A DNA stretch of 47,819 nucleotides from Flavobacteriales bacterium (GCA_020631045.1 JAHDHZ010000001.1:25933-73751); one strand, 5' to 3'. Counted from the stretch's first letter, positions 8,577 to 17,949 are shown. A program made the numbers and translations. Notes: generated by a model from the letters alone, not told the origin.

Positions 8577-9744
8577 ATTGATAAATCAATAGAGCGCTTC
8601 TCAATTTAGGCTCTATAAAGGTACTCTTGGGAGGGAGTGTTCTTTGCAAGTCAGAGATTTGCATGAGTTGTTGGGTTGAAATCGGACGTAGAGCAAACAA
8701 TACTTCTGTTGTACTCATTTTGGCACAGACTTGCTGAATGTTCTGAGATGAATCTATGTAAGTAATCTGCTCTGTATTTCTTAGGTCTTTAAGTTCTAGA
8801 AAAGGCTTTAAAATTGTTTCAGATAACCTCTCTACTGGCAAAAAGCCTTCTTTATTCTCTTTCTCTTCAAGAGCATACCAAGATGAATTATGGTACATCA
8901 TCAAAGCTGTATGATCACTATATGCATCTTTCTTTTCAAGATTGTAATGCTCTTCTAAAAGAAGCTTTAGACTCTCAAAGCTTTTATTTTGAAGGGATAA
9001 CTTTCTGTGAAAAGCCTTGATGTTTAATTGATCATCAGAAATTAAATAAGCCAAAAATTTATCGTATTTATTTTGCTTTAATTGCTCATGTAGTAAAGCT
9101 GAAGAAGCAGAGCGATGATGGCCATCTGCAATGTAAAAAGCTTTTACTTTTTCAAACAGCTTAAGGTATGTATCGCATGAATCTGTAGCTTGAATTTTCC
9201 ATAACTGATGCAAGACTTGATCGTGGGTCACAAAATCATAAACAGGCTGCTGTTGCATACTATTTTCAATGAGTTCAGTAATCTCAGTATCTTGCTGGTA
9301 GGTCATCAATACAGGCTCTGCATGCATTTGTGTCGCTTTTAAATAAGATGCAAACATTTGCTCTCTTTTTGCCAAAGTACGTTCGTGCTTTTTAATCAAA
9401 CTGTTTTTATACTCATCAACAGAAACAAGACAGACCACACCAGTAAATGAATTTTGTTCAAAACTTTGTCTGTAGATGTATAAACAATCAGATTGCTCTT
9501 GAAGAAAAAATCCTTTTTCTTTGAATGAAGAAAATTTCTGAGCCACTTTTTTAAATTTCTCTCTCAGCGACAATTTTGCTGTTTGAATGCCCTGAGGATT
9601 TAAGACATGTATAAAAGAAAAAGGATTTGAAGCTAACTTTACCTTAAGTTGTTGCTCAGAATAAGAAATATAAGATCTTGTGGTGACCAAATGCACCTTG
9701 TTATGAACAGGCCGAATTGCTTTAAATGGAAAAATACGCGCCAA
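8566..9744 (-). CDS. DUF1015 family protein, linked to serine biosynthesis
   Basis: A 392-residue protein of the DUF1015 family. It opens with ARIFPFKAIRPV, the family's usual beginning, and carries the core FYIADGHHRSASSALL (about residues 205-220). No activity is firmly established, but the conserved ADGHHR core resembles nucleotide- or phosphate-handling folds, and the gene is often found next to serA/serC. The start is TTG at 9744; no ATG lies before the conserved N-terminal motif. It is 16 bp downstream of serA and overlaps yggS by 11 bp. Membership of the family is clear; any function in serine metabolism is inference from neighbours. Confidence 0.88.
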   Translation of the reverse strand: MARIFPFKAIRPVHNKVHLVTTRSYISYSEQQLKVKLASNPFSFIHVLNPQGIQTAKLSLREKFKKVAQKFSSFKEKGFFLQEQSDCLYIYRQSFEQNSFTGVVCLVSVDEYKNSLIKKHERTLAKREQMFASYLKATQMHAEPVLMTYQQDTEITELIENSMQQQPVYDFVTHDQVLHQLWKIQATDSCDTYLKLFEKVKAFYIADGHHRSASSALLHEQLKQNKYDKFLAYLISDDQLNIKAFHRKLSLQNKSFESLKLLLEEHYNLEKKDAYSDHTALMMYHNSSWYALEEKENKEGFLPVERLSETILKPFLELKDLRNTEQITYIDSSQNIQQVCAKMSTTEVLFALRPISTQQLMQISDLQRTLPPKSTFIEPKLRSALLIYQYAS

Positions 9745-9760
9745 AACTTAAACAAAATTT

Positions 9761-10717
9761 TCAACTAAAATACTCAAAAATATGTTCACATATTTCAATG
9801 CCAATTCTCTGTTGCGCTTCAATTGTAGAGGCCCCTATGTGAGGTGTAGATAAAATCTTTGAATGCTTTAACAATGCTGAATTAGGAGTGGGCTCTTGTT
9901 CAAAAACATCTAAAAATGCTCCTGCAATTTCATCTCTATCAAGCGCATCAAGCAATGCCATTTCATCTACCACTCCACCTCTAGCTGCATTTAACAAATA
10001 AGCATTTGATGGCATTTGTTTAAATTCAGATTCACCTATAATTGGTGATCTGTCTTTGGCTTTGGGAATATGTAGCGAAAGATAATCTGATTTTTGTAAC
10101 ACTTCATCAAAACTGCTCAGATGTTGTGAGAGTTTCATTTTTTGATCAGCAATTTTCAATTCAAGCTCAACAGTGTCGTTCAAAAAAGCATCATGGGCCA
10201 CTACCTTCATACCAAGAGCATATGCATAAGAGGCCAGAGCTTTACCAATTCTTCCAAACCCGATAATACCTAGGGTTTTACCCCTAAGTTCACTGCCTTT
10301 AAATGATTTTTTTAAGCTCTTAAAATGTTCATGGCCTTCTTTAGGCATTTTTTGAGCTGCTGCATCTAGTTTTCGAGACAAAGCAAACATTGCCCCAACA
10401 ATTAATTCTGCCACAGCAATAGATGATGACGAAGGCGTGTTAAATACCTTTACACCAAGCTCTTTGGCTTTGACTAAATCAATGTTATCAAGGCCTACCC
10501 CTGCCCTGCCGATCAACTTTAAAGTTTTACAAGCCTCTAATAAACTTGCATCAACTTTAGTCGCACTTCGCACCAATAAAACCTGATATTCTTCTTGATT
10601 GATTTGATTGATCAAGTCTTGTTGATCTACTTTTTGAGTTTCAACCTGAAATCCTGCTTGTTCTAACTGCTGTTTTGCAGAAAGATCAATTCCATCATTT
10701 GCCAGTATCTTAACCAT
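9761..10717 (-). CDS. serA: D-3-phosphoglycerate dehydrogenase, short form
   Basis: A 318-residue NAD-dependent D-2-hydroxyacid dehydrogenase. The open frame starts at 10744, but ATG 10717 is chosen because MVKILANDGID is the true first strand and it overlaps serC by only 8 bp. The domains are a substrate-binding domain (1-95 and the C-terminus), GLDNIDL, the Rossmann loop GKTLGIIGFGRIGKAL, then LLNAARGGVVDE and the catalytic His in STPHIGAST. It oxidises 3-phosphoglycerate to 3-phosphohydroxypyruvate, the first step of serine synthesis. It lacks the C-terminal ACT regulatory domain of E. coli SerA, so serine feedback through ACT is not expected. The operon position after serC supports SerA over other hydroxyacid dehydrogenases. 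Confidence 0.93.
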   Translation of the reverse strand: MVKILANDGIDLSAKQQLEQAGFQVETQKVDQQDLINQINQEEYQVLLVRSATKVDASLLEACKTLKLIGRAGVGLDNIDLVKAKELGVKVFNTPSSSSIAVAELIVGAMFALSRKLDAAAQKMPKEGHEHFKSLKKSFKGSELRGKTLGIIGFGRIGKALASYAYALGMKVVAHDAFLNDTVELELKIADQKMKLSQHLSSFDEVLQKSDYLSLHIPKAKDRSPIIGESEFKQMPSNAYLLNAARGGVVDEMALLDALDRDEIAGAFLDVFEQEPTPNSALLKHSKILSTPHIGASTIEAQQRIGIEICEHIFEYFS

Positions 10718-11771
10718 ATTGTTTTTCAAAATCTTGCATGACATCTACCAATACCTGAACACTTTCAATCGGCATGGCATTATATATTGAAGCTCTAAAT
10801 CCACCCACAGAACGATGGCCTTTAATGCCTACAATACCTGCACTGGAGCACATTTCTAAAAAGGCTTCAGAAAGTTGTTTATCTGTAAGGTTAAAAGTCA
10901 CATTCATCTTAGAGCGGCTTTCTTTTTGAGCATATCCAACCAAAAGAGCATTGCGATCAATCTCATTGTAAAGCAAATCAGATTTTTGATTGTTGATTTT
11001 TTCAATTTGCTGAACTCCACCCAAAGAAGTAATCCACTCAAGGGTCAACATAGAAACGTAAATAGGAAACACTGGAGGAGTGTTAAACATTGAATTTTTC
11101 TGGATTTGTAACTCTAGATCTAACATCGAAGGTAAGTTGCGCTGTGTTTTACCCAAAATCTCTTGATTGACGATGTATAAAGTCGTGCCGGCAGGTCCCA
11201 TGTTTTTTTGAGCTCCAGCATAGATTAAACCAAAATCTTGTGCATTGAATGTTCGTGAGAAAATATCAGAAGACATGTCGCAAACATGTATAGATTTATA
11301 ACTTTTAAAGTTTTGATATTGAGTCCCATATATCGTATTATTTGAAGTTGTGTGTAAATAGTCGCAATTCTCAACATATTCAAACTCAGGGATGTAATTA
11401 AAGCCTTGATCTTCAGAACTGGCAAGCGTATCTACATGACCAATTCTCTTAGCCTCTTTAATGGCTTTTGTAGACCAAGTGCCTGTATTGACATAGGCTG
11501 CTTTGGTCTTTAAAAGATTCAAAGCTAAAATGTAAAAAGCAGTACTTGCTCCACCCGATAAAAACAATACTTTTTGATTTTCGTTTAACCCTAATAACTC
11601 TTTCACTAAACTTTGAGCATTGTGCATAATTTGCACAAAATCATCTGAACGGTGAGACATTTCAAGTAAAGAAAGCCCTTTTGAATTATAGTCTAAAATA
11701 GCCTGAGAAGCTTTTTCAAAAACCGATTTAGGTAAAATAGAAGGGCCTGCTGAAAAATTGTGTTTTTGCAT
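10710..11771 (-). CDS. serC: Phosphoserine aminotransferase
   Basis: A 353-residue class V PLP aminotransferase. The N-terminus NFSAGPSILPKSVFEKA is the SerC hallmark. FLSGGAST binds the cofactor phosphate, YAGAQKNMGPAGTTL holds the Schiff-base lysine, and the end carries GHRSVGGFRASIYNAMP, another family signature. It converts 3-phosphohydroxypyruvate and glutamate to phosphoserine and 2-oxoglutarate, the second step of serine synthesis, and may also serve PLP synthesis. Its ATG directly follows the stop of gmhA, and its end overlaps serA by 8 bp. No serB is visible in the window. Confidence 0.96.
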   Translation of the reverse strand: MQKHNFSAGPSILPKSVFEKASQAILDYNSKGLSLLEMSHRSDDFVQIMHNAQSLVKELLGLNENQKVLFLSGGASTAFYILALNLLKTKAAYVNTGTWSTKAIKEAKRIGHVDTLASSEDQGFNYIPEFEYVENCDYLHTTSNNTIYGTQYQNFKSYKSIHVCDMSSDIFSRTFNAQDFGLIYAGAQKNMGPAGTTLYIVNQEILGKTQRNLPSMLDLELQIQKNSMFNTPPVFPIYVSMLTLEWITSLGGVQQIEKINNQKSDLLYNEIDRNALLVGYAQKESRSKMNVTFNLTDKQLSEAFLEMCSSAGIVGIKGHRSVGGFRASIYNAMPIESVQVLVDVMQDFEKQYG

Positions 11772-12356
11772 TTAATTAAAGATTTCTTTTTCAATCAACT
11801 CACATAAAATATGTCCGATAAGTATATGACATTCTTGAATGCGCGGGGTATCATCAGAAGGCACTTGAATAGTGATATCTGAAAGCAATTTGAGTTTAGA
11901 ATCTTTCGCTCCTGTCATAGCAATGGTTTTGACGCCTATCTCTTTTGCTTTTTCAAAAGCCTTTACAACGTTTGGTGAGTTGCCACTGGTAGATAATCCA
12001 AACAAAACATCTCCCCTAACTGCCTTTGCTTCAAGCATTCTACTAAATACATGATCATAGCCATAATCGTTGGCAACAGCTGTGACATAAGAAGTGTTCA
12101 CATGTAATGCCTCTGCATTGATGGGGGAGCGATCTTTGTAAAAACGGCCTGTGAGTTCTGCTGCGATGTGTTGAGCGTCAGCTGCTGAACCTCCGTTGCC
12201 GCAGAATAGGAGTTTTTGATCTGTTTTTAAAGCTTGAATACAATGTAAAGCCGCTTGCTCAACTACCTTTTTTAGCACTTGATCTTGATCAATTAACTCA
12301 TGAACTTTAAGTGATTTACTGAAAATTTGGTCGATATGATCTAGCAAGAAGCCCAT
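11772..12356 (-). CDS. gmhA: GmhA-like phosphosugar isomerase (sedoheptulose-7-phosphate isomerase)
   Basis: A 194-residue SIS-domain protein, the normal GmhA length. LFCGNGGSAADAQHIAAEL, LTGRF, and GLSTSGNSPNVVKAF are strong GmhA signatures; the C-terminus QECHILIGHILCELIE carries the metal or catalytic His region. GmhA converts sedoheptulose-7-phosphate to D-glycero-D-manno-heptose-7-phosphate for heptose of lipopolysaccharide or surface glycans. DiaA-type proteins share the fold, but the substrate loop here reads like GmhA. No other heptose gene (hldE, gmhB, hldD) is in the window. It is first in the minus-strand operon that runs into serC with zero spacing. A near-consensus TAACTTTC lies at 12364-12371. 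Confidence 0.87.
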   Translation of the reverse strand: MGFLLDHIDQIFSKSLKVHELIDQDQVLKKVVEQAALHCIQALKTDQKLLFCGNGGSAADAQHIAAELTGRFYKDRSPINAEALHVNTSYVTAVANDYGYDHVFSRMLEAKAVRGDVLFGLSTSGNSPNVVKAFEKAKEIGVKTIAMTGAKDSKLKLLSDITIQVPSDDTPRIQECHILIGHILCELIEKEIFN

Positions 12357-12395
12357 TGAAATTGAAAGTTAGACTTTTTAAGCCGTAAAAAAAAA

Positions 12396-14819
12396 CTAGA
12401 CGATCTCTTTGTTGAGAACGACTTTATAGACTGCAAATCCAATGATTAATAAGATCAGAAACGAAGCAAAATTCGAAACAAAAGCACCATATACAACAGG
12501 GGTATACTCAAAAACAATTTTGTGATTGCCCGCTGAAATAGGCAATGCTCTTAAAATATAGTTTGCTCTAATCATCTCAACAGGCTTTTCATCAATGAAA
12601 ACCTTCCACCCTCTTTGTGGGCCATACCAAACCTCTGAGAAAACAGCTAATTGATCACTGCTGCTGCTAGAAGAGTAAGTAAGCTTGTTTGGAGCATATT
12701 CTGTAAGAGAGATTTGACCTTTTGCATCACCTGCCTTAAGTGCAGGATATTGATTTTTAAATTCTTCAGTCAAGATGATAGCAGTTGAATCAGATTTAAA
12801 TGTTTCATTACTCATCGCTTCAATTTCTTGATTTGGATCATCAACCTTCTGGATATCTTTTACAAACCAAGCATTGCCCAATGCTTGACTATTCACTTGC
12901 AACTGCCCATTTTGATTGATGATGTATTTGGCATTTAACATGTTTAATACTGGTAAATTAAATTTTGAAATATGATAATCTATCATGTCTTGATAACGCT
13001 GCAACTTAGCTGCATGATACCCCCCCACAGTATTGTGATGATAAGAAGTATGAGCAGAGTTAAACGTATTGATCGATAAGTCAAGCACCCGATAAAACCC
13101 ACGTCCTTTGGGCTCTAATTGAAAAATTTGATTGTCTACTGGTCTTGGAGAAAACTTATATTCATACTTTTTTTCAGAAACCCAGCTATCTTCAGTTAAG
13201 TATCCCTTACCAACTTGCCAGACATCAAACAAAGCAATACATCCAACTAAAACAATGTAGAGGTACTTATTTTTCAAGAAATCTTTCAAATACAAATAAG
13301 TCAAAACAAAAATTACAACAAGCAGACCTAAAGACCGCAAAGCGTCATTGTACAGCAACTCCTTTCTTGTTTCAATAAAAATATCAAGAATTTGCGCGTT
13401 ATAATTTGCGTCACTTGCTCCGGTAAATGAAAATAGAGACGAGCCCAAAAGAATAAAAAGCAAGAGCAATCCACCCAAAAGAAAAAAGGCATTGCGCAAA
13501 GCTTTAAAAACATCTTGTTTAGAAAGATTTTCAAAAATCTTTTGCTGAGAAAGCGCTGCGGGAATGATCAGAAAACTTGCCAAAACGTTGAGGGCCGACC
13601 CAGGAGACCGAAATTTATTGAAAAGCGGAAAATGATCAAATAAAAACCGGTTTAAAATCTCAAAATTCTTACCCAAAGACAGTAAGGCTATGGTTATGGC
13701 TCCAAAAAGAAAAGGCCATTTCTCTTCTTTTTTAAGCAAGAACATGCCGATTACAAACAAAAAGAAAACATAAACTCCAAAATAATCAGGACCACTTGTA
13801 AATGGCATGCTACCCCAATACATTGGCGCTCTATACTTTTTATTTTTGGCCCGTTTAGCACCATTTTGTTTCAAAAGTTTTCCTGTAGCTGTTGAGCCAT
13901 TGACATATTCACCAGACCCACCTCCCATTACTCTAGGTACTAAAAGCGTTAACAAACTGGTTTTATCATTACTCCAATTCATCGCATAATCCCAAGCAAG
14001 ACCTTCAACGTTAGAGCTTTCTTGCTGATCTGATACATCTTTCTTTTGCAAAGTAGGCGTACCTCTCATCGTATCTTCAGAGAATTTTTTAGAAGAATAT
14101 AACTGCGCAAAGTTTGACAAAGCGGCTATAGCAGCACAAAGAATTAACACAGCTCCTGAAGAAATTAAACCTTTGATTGAAATACTTTTATTTTTAATTG
14201 AAATAATACTGTAGGCAATGACAAAAATGAGCATAGCAAGAGCCAGATAATACACCATTTGAATGTGGTTTCGCATAATGGCCGTAGAGAGAGCAAGAGT
14301 AAAAATTGCAGCCCCCGAAAAATATTTTCTTCTCAGAATTAACAGTGTAGAGCCCAAAATTGCAGGAAATACCGTCAACACATCAACCTTGTTTCCATGT
14401 CCTGCCTCAAGTAAAATAATGTGATTTACACTCAAACTAAACAACAAACTAAAAATAGAGGCAATCAATGGATTGACTCCTAAAAAAACAAGTGTTATAA
14501 AGCAAGTTATGGCAGCTTTTATGAAATAACCAGAAGGGTAAGATTGAAAAAAGTAAAATACTTTATTTACATAAAAAACAAGGTTTTGCTTCACTCCTGC
14601 AGAGAGTAACCCCCAAGGCATTCCTGAAAACATCGAAGGATTCCAATTTGATGAGATTCCACTCTCTTCTTTGTAATCCATTAAATGCTTACTCCAAGCA
14701 GTAGATGAAATAGCATCACCCGCATCAACTTTTTTGTCTTTGTATTGTGGAGCAAAAAATGAAAAAAGCACAACAAAAATTGCTGTAATTGCTATTAAAA
14801 AAGATGTTTTAAAGTTCAT
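12396..14819 (-). CDS. YfhO family large membrane protein
   Basis: An 807-residue polytopic protein of the YfhO family, a GT-C-like group common in Bacteroidota. The N-terminal half has about ten membrane segments; a first periplasmic loop holds MFSGMPWG near residue 70 and an acidic-polar loop follows the second segment (VDAGDA). The C-terminal part is a soluble beta-rich domain ending in EYTPVVYGAFVSNFASFLI with a last membrane segment. In Bacillus, YfhO is implicated in glycosylation of lipoteichoic acid; in Bacteroidota the role is unknown, but transfer from a lipid-linked sugar is the likely chemistry. It stands alone between gmhA and the divergent capsule gene. Confidence 0.88.
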   Translation of the reverse strand: MNFKTSFLIAITAIFVVLFSFFAPQYKDKKVDAGDAISSTAWSKHLMDYKEESGISSNWNPSMFSGMPWGLLSAGVKQNLVFYVNKVFYFFQSYPSGYFIKAAITCFITLVFLGVNPLIASIFSLLFSLSVNHIILLEAGHGNKVDVLTVFPAILGSTLLILRRKYFSGAAIFTLALSTAIMRNHIQMVYYLALAMLIFVIAYSIISIKNKSISIKGLISSGAVLILCAAIAALSNFAQLYSSKKFSEDTMRGTPTLQKKDVSDQQESSNVEGLAWDYAMNWSNDKTSLLTLLVPRVMGGGSGEYVNGSTATGKLLKQNGAKRAKNKKYRAPMYWGSMPFTSGPDYFGVYVFFLFVIGMFLLKKEEKWPFLFGAITIALLSLGKNFEILNRFLFDHFPLFNKFRSPGSALNVLASFLIIPAALSQQKIFENLSKQDVFKALRNAFFLLGGLLLLFILLGSSLFSFTGASDANYNAQILDIFIETRKELLYNDALRSLGLLVVIFVLTYLYLKDFLKNKYLYIVLVGCIALFDVWQVGKGYLTEDSWVSEKKYEYKFSPRPVDNQIFQLEPKGRGFYRVLDLSINTFNSAHTSYHHNTVGGYHAAKLQRYQDMIDYHISKFNLPVLNMLNAKYIINQNGQLQVNSQALGNAWFVKDIQKVDDPNQEIEAMSNETFKSDSTAIILTEEFKNQYPALKAGDAKGQISLTEYAPNKLTYSSSSSSDQLAVFSEVWYGPQRGWKVFIDEKPVEMIRANYILRALPISAGNHKIVFEYTPVVYGAFVSNFASFLILLIIGFAVYKVVLNKEIV

Positions 14820-14838
14820 AAGCTTTTTAACTAGGCGA

Positions 14839-14854
14839 TAAAGTTATACTTTTA
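14839..14854. promoter_or_regulatory. Possible divergent near-consensus -7 elements between yfhO and the capsule gene
   Basis: The 73-bp divergent gap holds two abutting 7-of-8 matches to TAnnTTTG: TAACTTTA on the minus strand (14839-14846) and TACTTTTA on the plus strand (14847-14854). Both end in A in place of G. Suggestive only. Confidence 0.25.
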
Positions 14855-14892
14855 TTTACAAATTTGTTTGACAATATCTAGCGAGATTTCAG

Positions 14893-16443
14893 ATGCCCCA
14901 ATCTTCAAATCAGATTCACACACTGGCCATTGATGCTTATCATCAATGCCACTTTGAACTCCTTGATCGGCTTTGCCAGAAAGATAACATCGCTCTTAAA
15001 TATATCTTATCAGGATCACAAGAAAACTTTAAAGGTGATCAGCAAACCATTAAAAAAATTGTACCGAAATTTAAAAGAGATGGGGTTGCAATAGAAAAGT
15101 CTACAGAGCTCATGTTTGGTGAGCAAATCAACAAACTAATAGATCGCCCTTTAAAAATTGATCGGCATTTTATCGAACAATGCAAAAGTATAGAGAGCTA
15201 TTTCTTAAGGGTTTCTGACAGGCATACAGCATTTCCTATATCTGTATATGAGCGTAGGCAATATTACCTACTTTTACTGAACCACTTCTATTTGATTTTA
15301 ACAGAATTGAATATTGGTAGGCTCATCAGCTTTGATACACCTCACAGTTTATCTTCTATTATATTGTACAAGCTCTGTGCGCTTTTAAAAATTCAATGCA
15401 TTCAATTAGAGTATCATACGCTTGATGATTATTCTGTTGTTTTTGATGGATATGAATTTCCTAGTATTCCCAAAGATTACTGCCAAGAAGAAAGTCTTGA
15501 ATACTTTAAGAATAGCCTAAATACAAACCTTGTAAAGAATCTACAACATACTGATCAGTATCTATCTGCATACAAAAAAAGAGATCAGAAAGTTTATATC
15601 AAAGATCATTTTTTATGGCCTTTAGCCTATATTTTAAGAACTGCAGCAAAAGTTATCACAAACCTGATACAAGGTATATTTTCTGGCTTTCTTAAGAAAG
15701 AAGTCTTGCACTTCACTTCTTTGAATAACATAAAAAATCGTTTTAATTATAGACTCTCAATCAACAAACCTATGGTTGAATTGGTGAATAAGAATATCTT
15801 TTACAATAAACTGGCTAGAATACCAGATCTAGAAAAACCCTATATCTATTTTGGCATGCATATGCAACCAGAAAAAACAACTCTGCCTATGGCTGGTGAG
15901 TTTGATAATCCGCTTCTTGCGATTACTATGCTCTCTAAAGCACTTCCTGATGGGTGGATGTTGTACGTCAAAGAGCATCCAAACCAATTTAACAACCGAA
16001 AAGTCACCAACAACAACTTTAGAAATAAAGCTTTGTACAAGGCAATTCTTAAACTTAAAAATGTCTTTCTTGTACCTTTATCTTATGCATCAGATGCTTT
16101 AATCTCAAAGGCCCAAATTGTCTCTACATTAACCGGATCAATCGGATGGGAAGCCTTAAAACAAAGTATTCCAGTAATTGCTTTTGGCAATACTTATTAT
16201 AAGGCATGTTCAGCAGTTGAATCTCCTGAATCAGTAGAATCCACCCAAAAAGCGATCGAGCGATTATCAAACATGAGCAAACAATCTATTCAGCTAGAGC
16301 TTTACAGATACTTACATTTTTATGAGAAAAATCACTTCTTGTGTAACAGCGGGAACAACGAAGTCACAATTAGCAATAACTCTTTGTCTAGAGATAAGCA
16401 GTTAGAGCATTTAGAACAGCATTTTTTACATTTTATTCATTGA
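14893..16443 (+). CDS. Capsule-type polysaccharide transferase (KpsC/KpsS-like GT-B), candidate
   Basis: A 516-residue soluble protein. The C-terminal third looks like the capsule synthesis (KpsS/KpsC-type, PF05159-like) GT-B domain: YIYFGMHMQPEKT opens the second Rossmann domain, DGWMLYVKEHPNQ holds the typical KEHP motif, and STLTGSIGWEAL (about 410-421) followed by PVIAFG forms the nucleotide-sugar-binding end. KpsC/S enzymes transfer Kdo from CMP-Kdo; related enzymes use other nucleotide sugars. The N-terminal 300 residues I do not recognise. It overlaps the next gene by 4 bp (TTGA) and is two genes upstream of pseB, so CMP-pseudaminic acid is a possible donor. That donor is inferred from context. 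Confidence 0.7.
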   Translation: MPQSSNQIHTLAIDAYHQCHFELLDRLCQKDNIALKYILSGSQENFKGDQQTIKKIVPKFKRDGVAIEKSTELMFGEQINKLIDRPLKIDRHFIEQCKSIESYFLRVSDRHTAFPISVYERRQYYLLLLNHFYLILTELNIGRLISFDTPHSLSSIILYKLCALLKIQCIQLEYHTLDDYSVVFDGYEFPSIPKDYCQEESLEYFKNSLNTNLVKNLQHTDQYLSAYKKRDQKVYIKDHFLWPLAYILRTAAKVITNLIQGIFSGFLKKEVLHFTSLNNIKNRFNYRLSINKPMVELVNKNIFYNKLARIPDLEKPYIYFGMHMQPEKTTLPMAGEFDNPLLAITMLSKALPDGWMLYVKEHPNQFNNRKVTNNNFRNKALYKAILKLKNVFLVPLSYASDALISKAQIVSTLTGSIGWEALKQSIPVIAFGNTYYKACSAVESPESVESTQKAIERLSNMSKQSIQLELYRYLHFYEKNHFLCNSGNNEVTISNNSLSRDKQLEHLEQHFLHFIH

Positions 16444-17924
16444 AAAAAGTTTTAATATATTCAAACACGGGTTTAAGCTCTAAGCAAATTGGATTAACCG
16501 CCGAGGTAATCGCTAATTTAAATGAGCAGAATGCTTCTATTACCTTAGTAAAGTGTGACAATGTTCTTGACAACTGTTATTTTAATCGCACGCACAATAT
16601 TTTAGCTTGCGCTTCGTGCCAAGGCAGATCTGATGCGCTCATCAATCAAATTGATTGTAAAAACTTAAATGTTGTCTCATTGAAAAAAATAAGTAAAGCT
16701 TATGCTGTTCAAATACCAAAATTTAAAAACCTTCAGGCGCTTTTAGATTATACTTACAAAGGGCATCAGATTGGAAGAGCGGTTTCATCTTCTATCATTT
16801 CATACAAAAGAGATTATGAATTAAACAGTGATAAATACGGCGATTTAATTGCTCTTGAAATTAAAAAATCAATCAATGTATTGCTCAATTTTGAAGCTAT
16901 TTTAGCCCAAAACACCTTTGATGAAGTCTACCTGTTTAACGGAAGGTTCTCTGAGGTATATCCTGTTTTATCACTTTGTGAGCAACAAGCCCTTGACTAC
17001 TTTTCTATTGAAGCAGGTGCTGGCAAAAATGTTGAATTATTTAAAAATCATTTACCCCATAGCATTGTAGGTAGACAAAAAACAATAGCATCTATTTGGT
17101 CTGCTTTCGATAAAAAAAAGAGGGTGCAAATTGCACAAAATTGGTTTCACTCAAAAAGAAACAAAGATGAGCAAATTGAAAAGTCATTTACTAAGGCTCA
17201 AGAAACTGGACTTGTACCTGACTTTCTAGATCAAAAAAAGAAAAAGATTTTGATTCTAAATTCTTCTGAAGATGAATTAAAAGTCATGGAAGAATGGCAA
17301 ACCCCTCTGTTTAAAGAACAAAATCAGGCCATTGACAAAATTGTGAGTCATTATAAGAACGATGATGCTAAACAGTTTATTTTAAGAGTGCACCCCAACT
17401 TAGGAAAAGTTGACAATCAACAAATTAGAGGTGTTCAAAAAATGGAGCATCAAAACCTTCATATCATAGGACCTAATGAAAAAGTTGACACTTATGCTCT
17501 AATTGAAGCTTGCGATATTATTTTAGTTTTTGCCTCTGCTACAGGACTTGAAGCTACTTTTATGAAAAAACCTTCCATTCTATTTGGCAAGTCTTTTTAT
17601 ATGCAAATGAATGCTGTATACGAACCAAAAACATATACTGAATTATATAAGTTATTAGACCATAAAAAACTACCTGCTAAACCTCAAGAAAATACATATA
17701 AGTACGCATTGTATATGTCTGTTTACGGAACCAAGACAAAATACTTTAAGCTAGCTGAAAAACGCCAAGAATCTACTTTTAAAGGCGAGAAAATAAAAGA
17801 TTTTCCAGTGCAAAGTTTCACATTGCTTTTTAAGTACTTAAGTTCTTTTTCTGTGTGGATTTCAACTCACCGAATATATTTTCAAAAACCCTTGAGTCTA
17901 TTTTCACTTTTTAAGTACAAGTGA
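16440..17924 (+). CDS. Putative capsule-type glycosyltransferase with N-terminal Cys cluster
   Basis: A 494-residue protein, probably GT-B. The C-terminal half has ILRVHPNLGK, an HP motif like the KEHP of capsule transferases, then DIILVFASATGLEATFMKKPSILFG (in parts, about 358-382), which matches the donor-binding end of that group. The N-terminal domain has C39, C46, C57 and C60 spaced C-X6-C-X10-C-X2-C; the CASC pair could bind a metal. The start is TTG at 16440, inside the TGA of the previous gene; no nearby ATG fits the first strand KKVLIYSN. It precedes pseB by 53 bp. Function as a polysaccharide or nonulosonic acid transferase is inferred. Confidence 0.62.
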   Translation: MKKVLIYSNTGLSSKQIGLTAEVIANLNEQNASITLVKCDNVLDNCYFNRTHNILACASCQGRSDALINQIDCKNLNVVSLKKISKAYAVQIPKFKNLQALLDYTYKGHQIGRAVSSSIISYKRDYELNSDKYGDLIALEIKKSINVLLNFEAILAQNTFDEVYLFNGRFSEVYPVLSLCEQQALDYFSIEAGAGKNVELFKNHLPHSIVGRQKTIASIWSAFDKKKRVQIAQNWFHSKRNKDEQIEKSFTKAQETGLVPDFLDQKKKKILILNSSEDELKVMEEWQTPLFKEQNQAIDKIVSHYKNDDAKQFILRVHPNLGKVDNQQIRGVQKMEHQNLHIIGPNEKVDTYALIEACDIILVFASATGLEATFMKKPSILFGKSFYMQMNAVYEPKTYTELYKLLDHKKLPAKPQENTYKYALYMSVYGTKTKYFKLAEKRQESTFKGEKIKDFPVQSFTLLFKYLSSFSVWISTHRIYFQKPLSLFSLFKYK

Positions 17925-17949
17925 GCTACTTTGATTTGTAAATTTCGAT

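Noticed and set aside
14820-14892. TTGACA near 14869 as a sigma-70 type -35 box
   Set aside because: It lies too close to the ATG at 14893 for a -10 box, and primary promoters in Bacteroidota do not use TTGACA/TATAAT.
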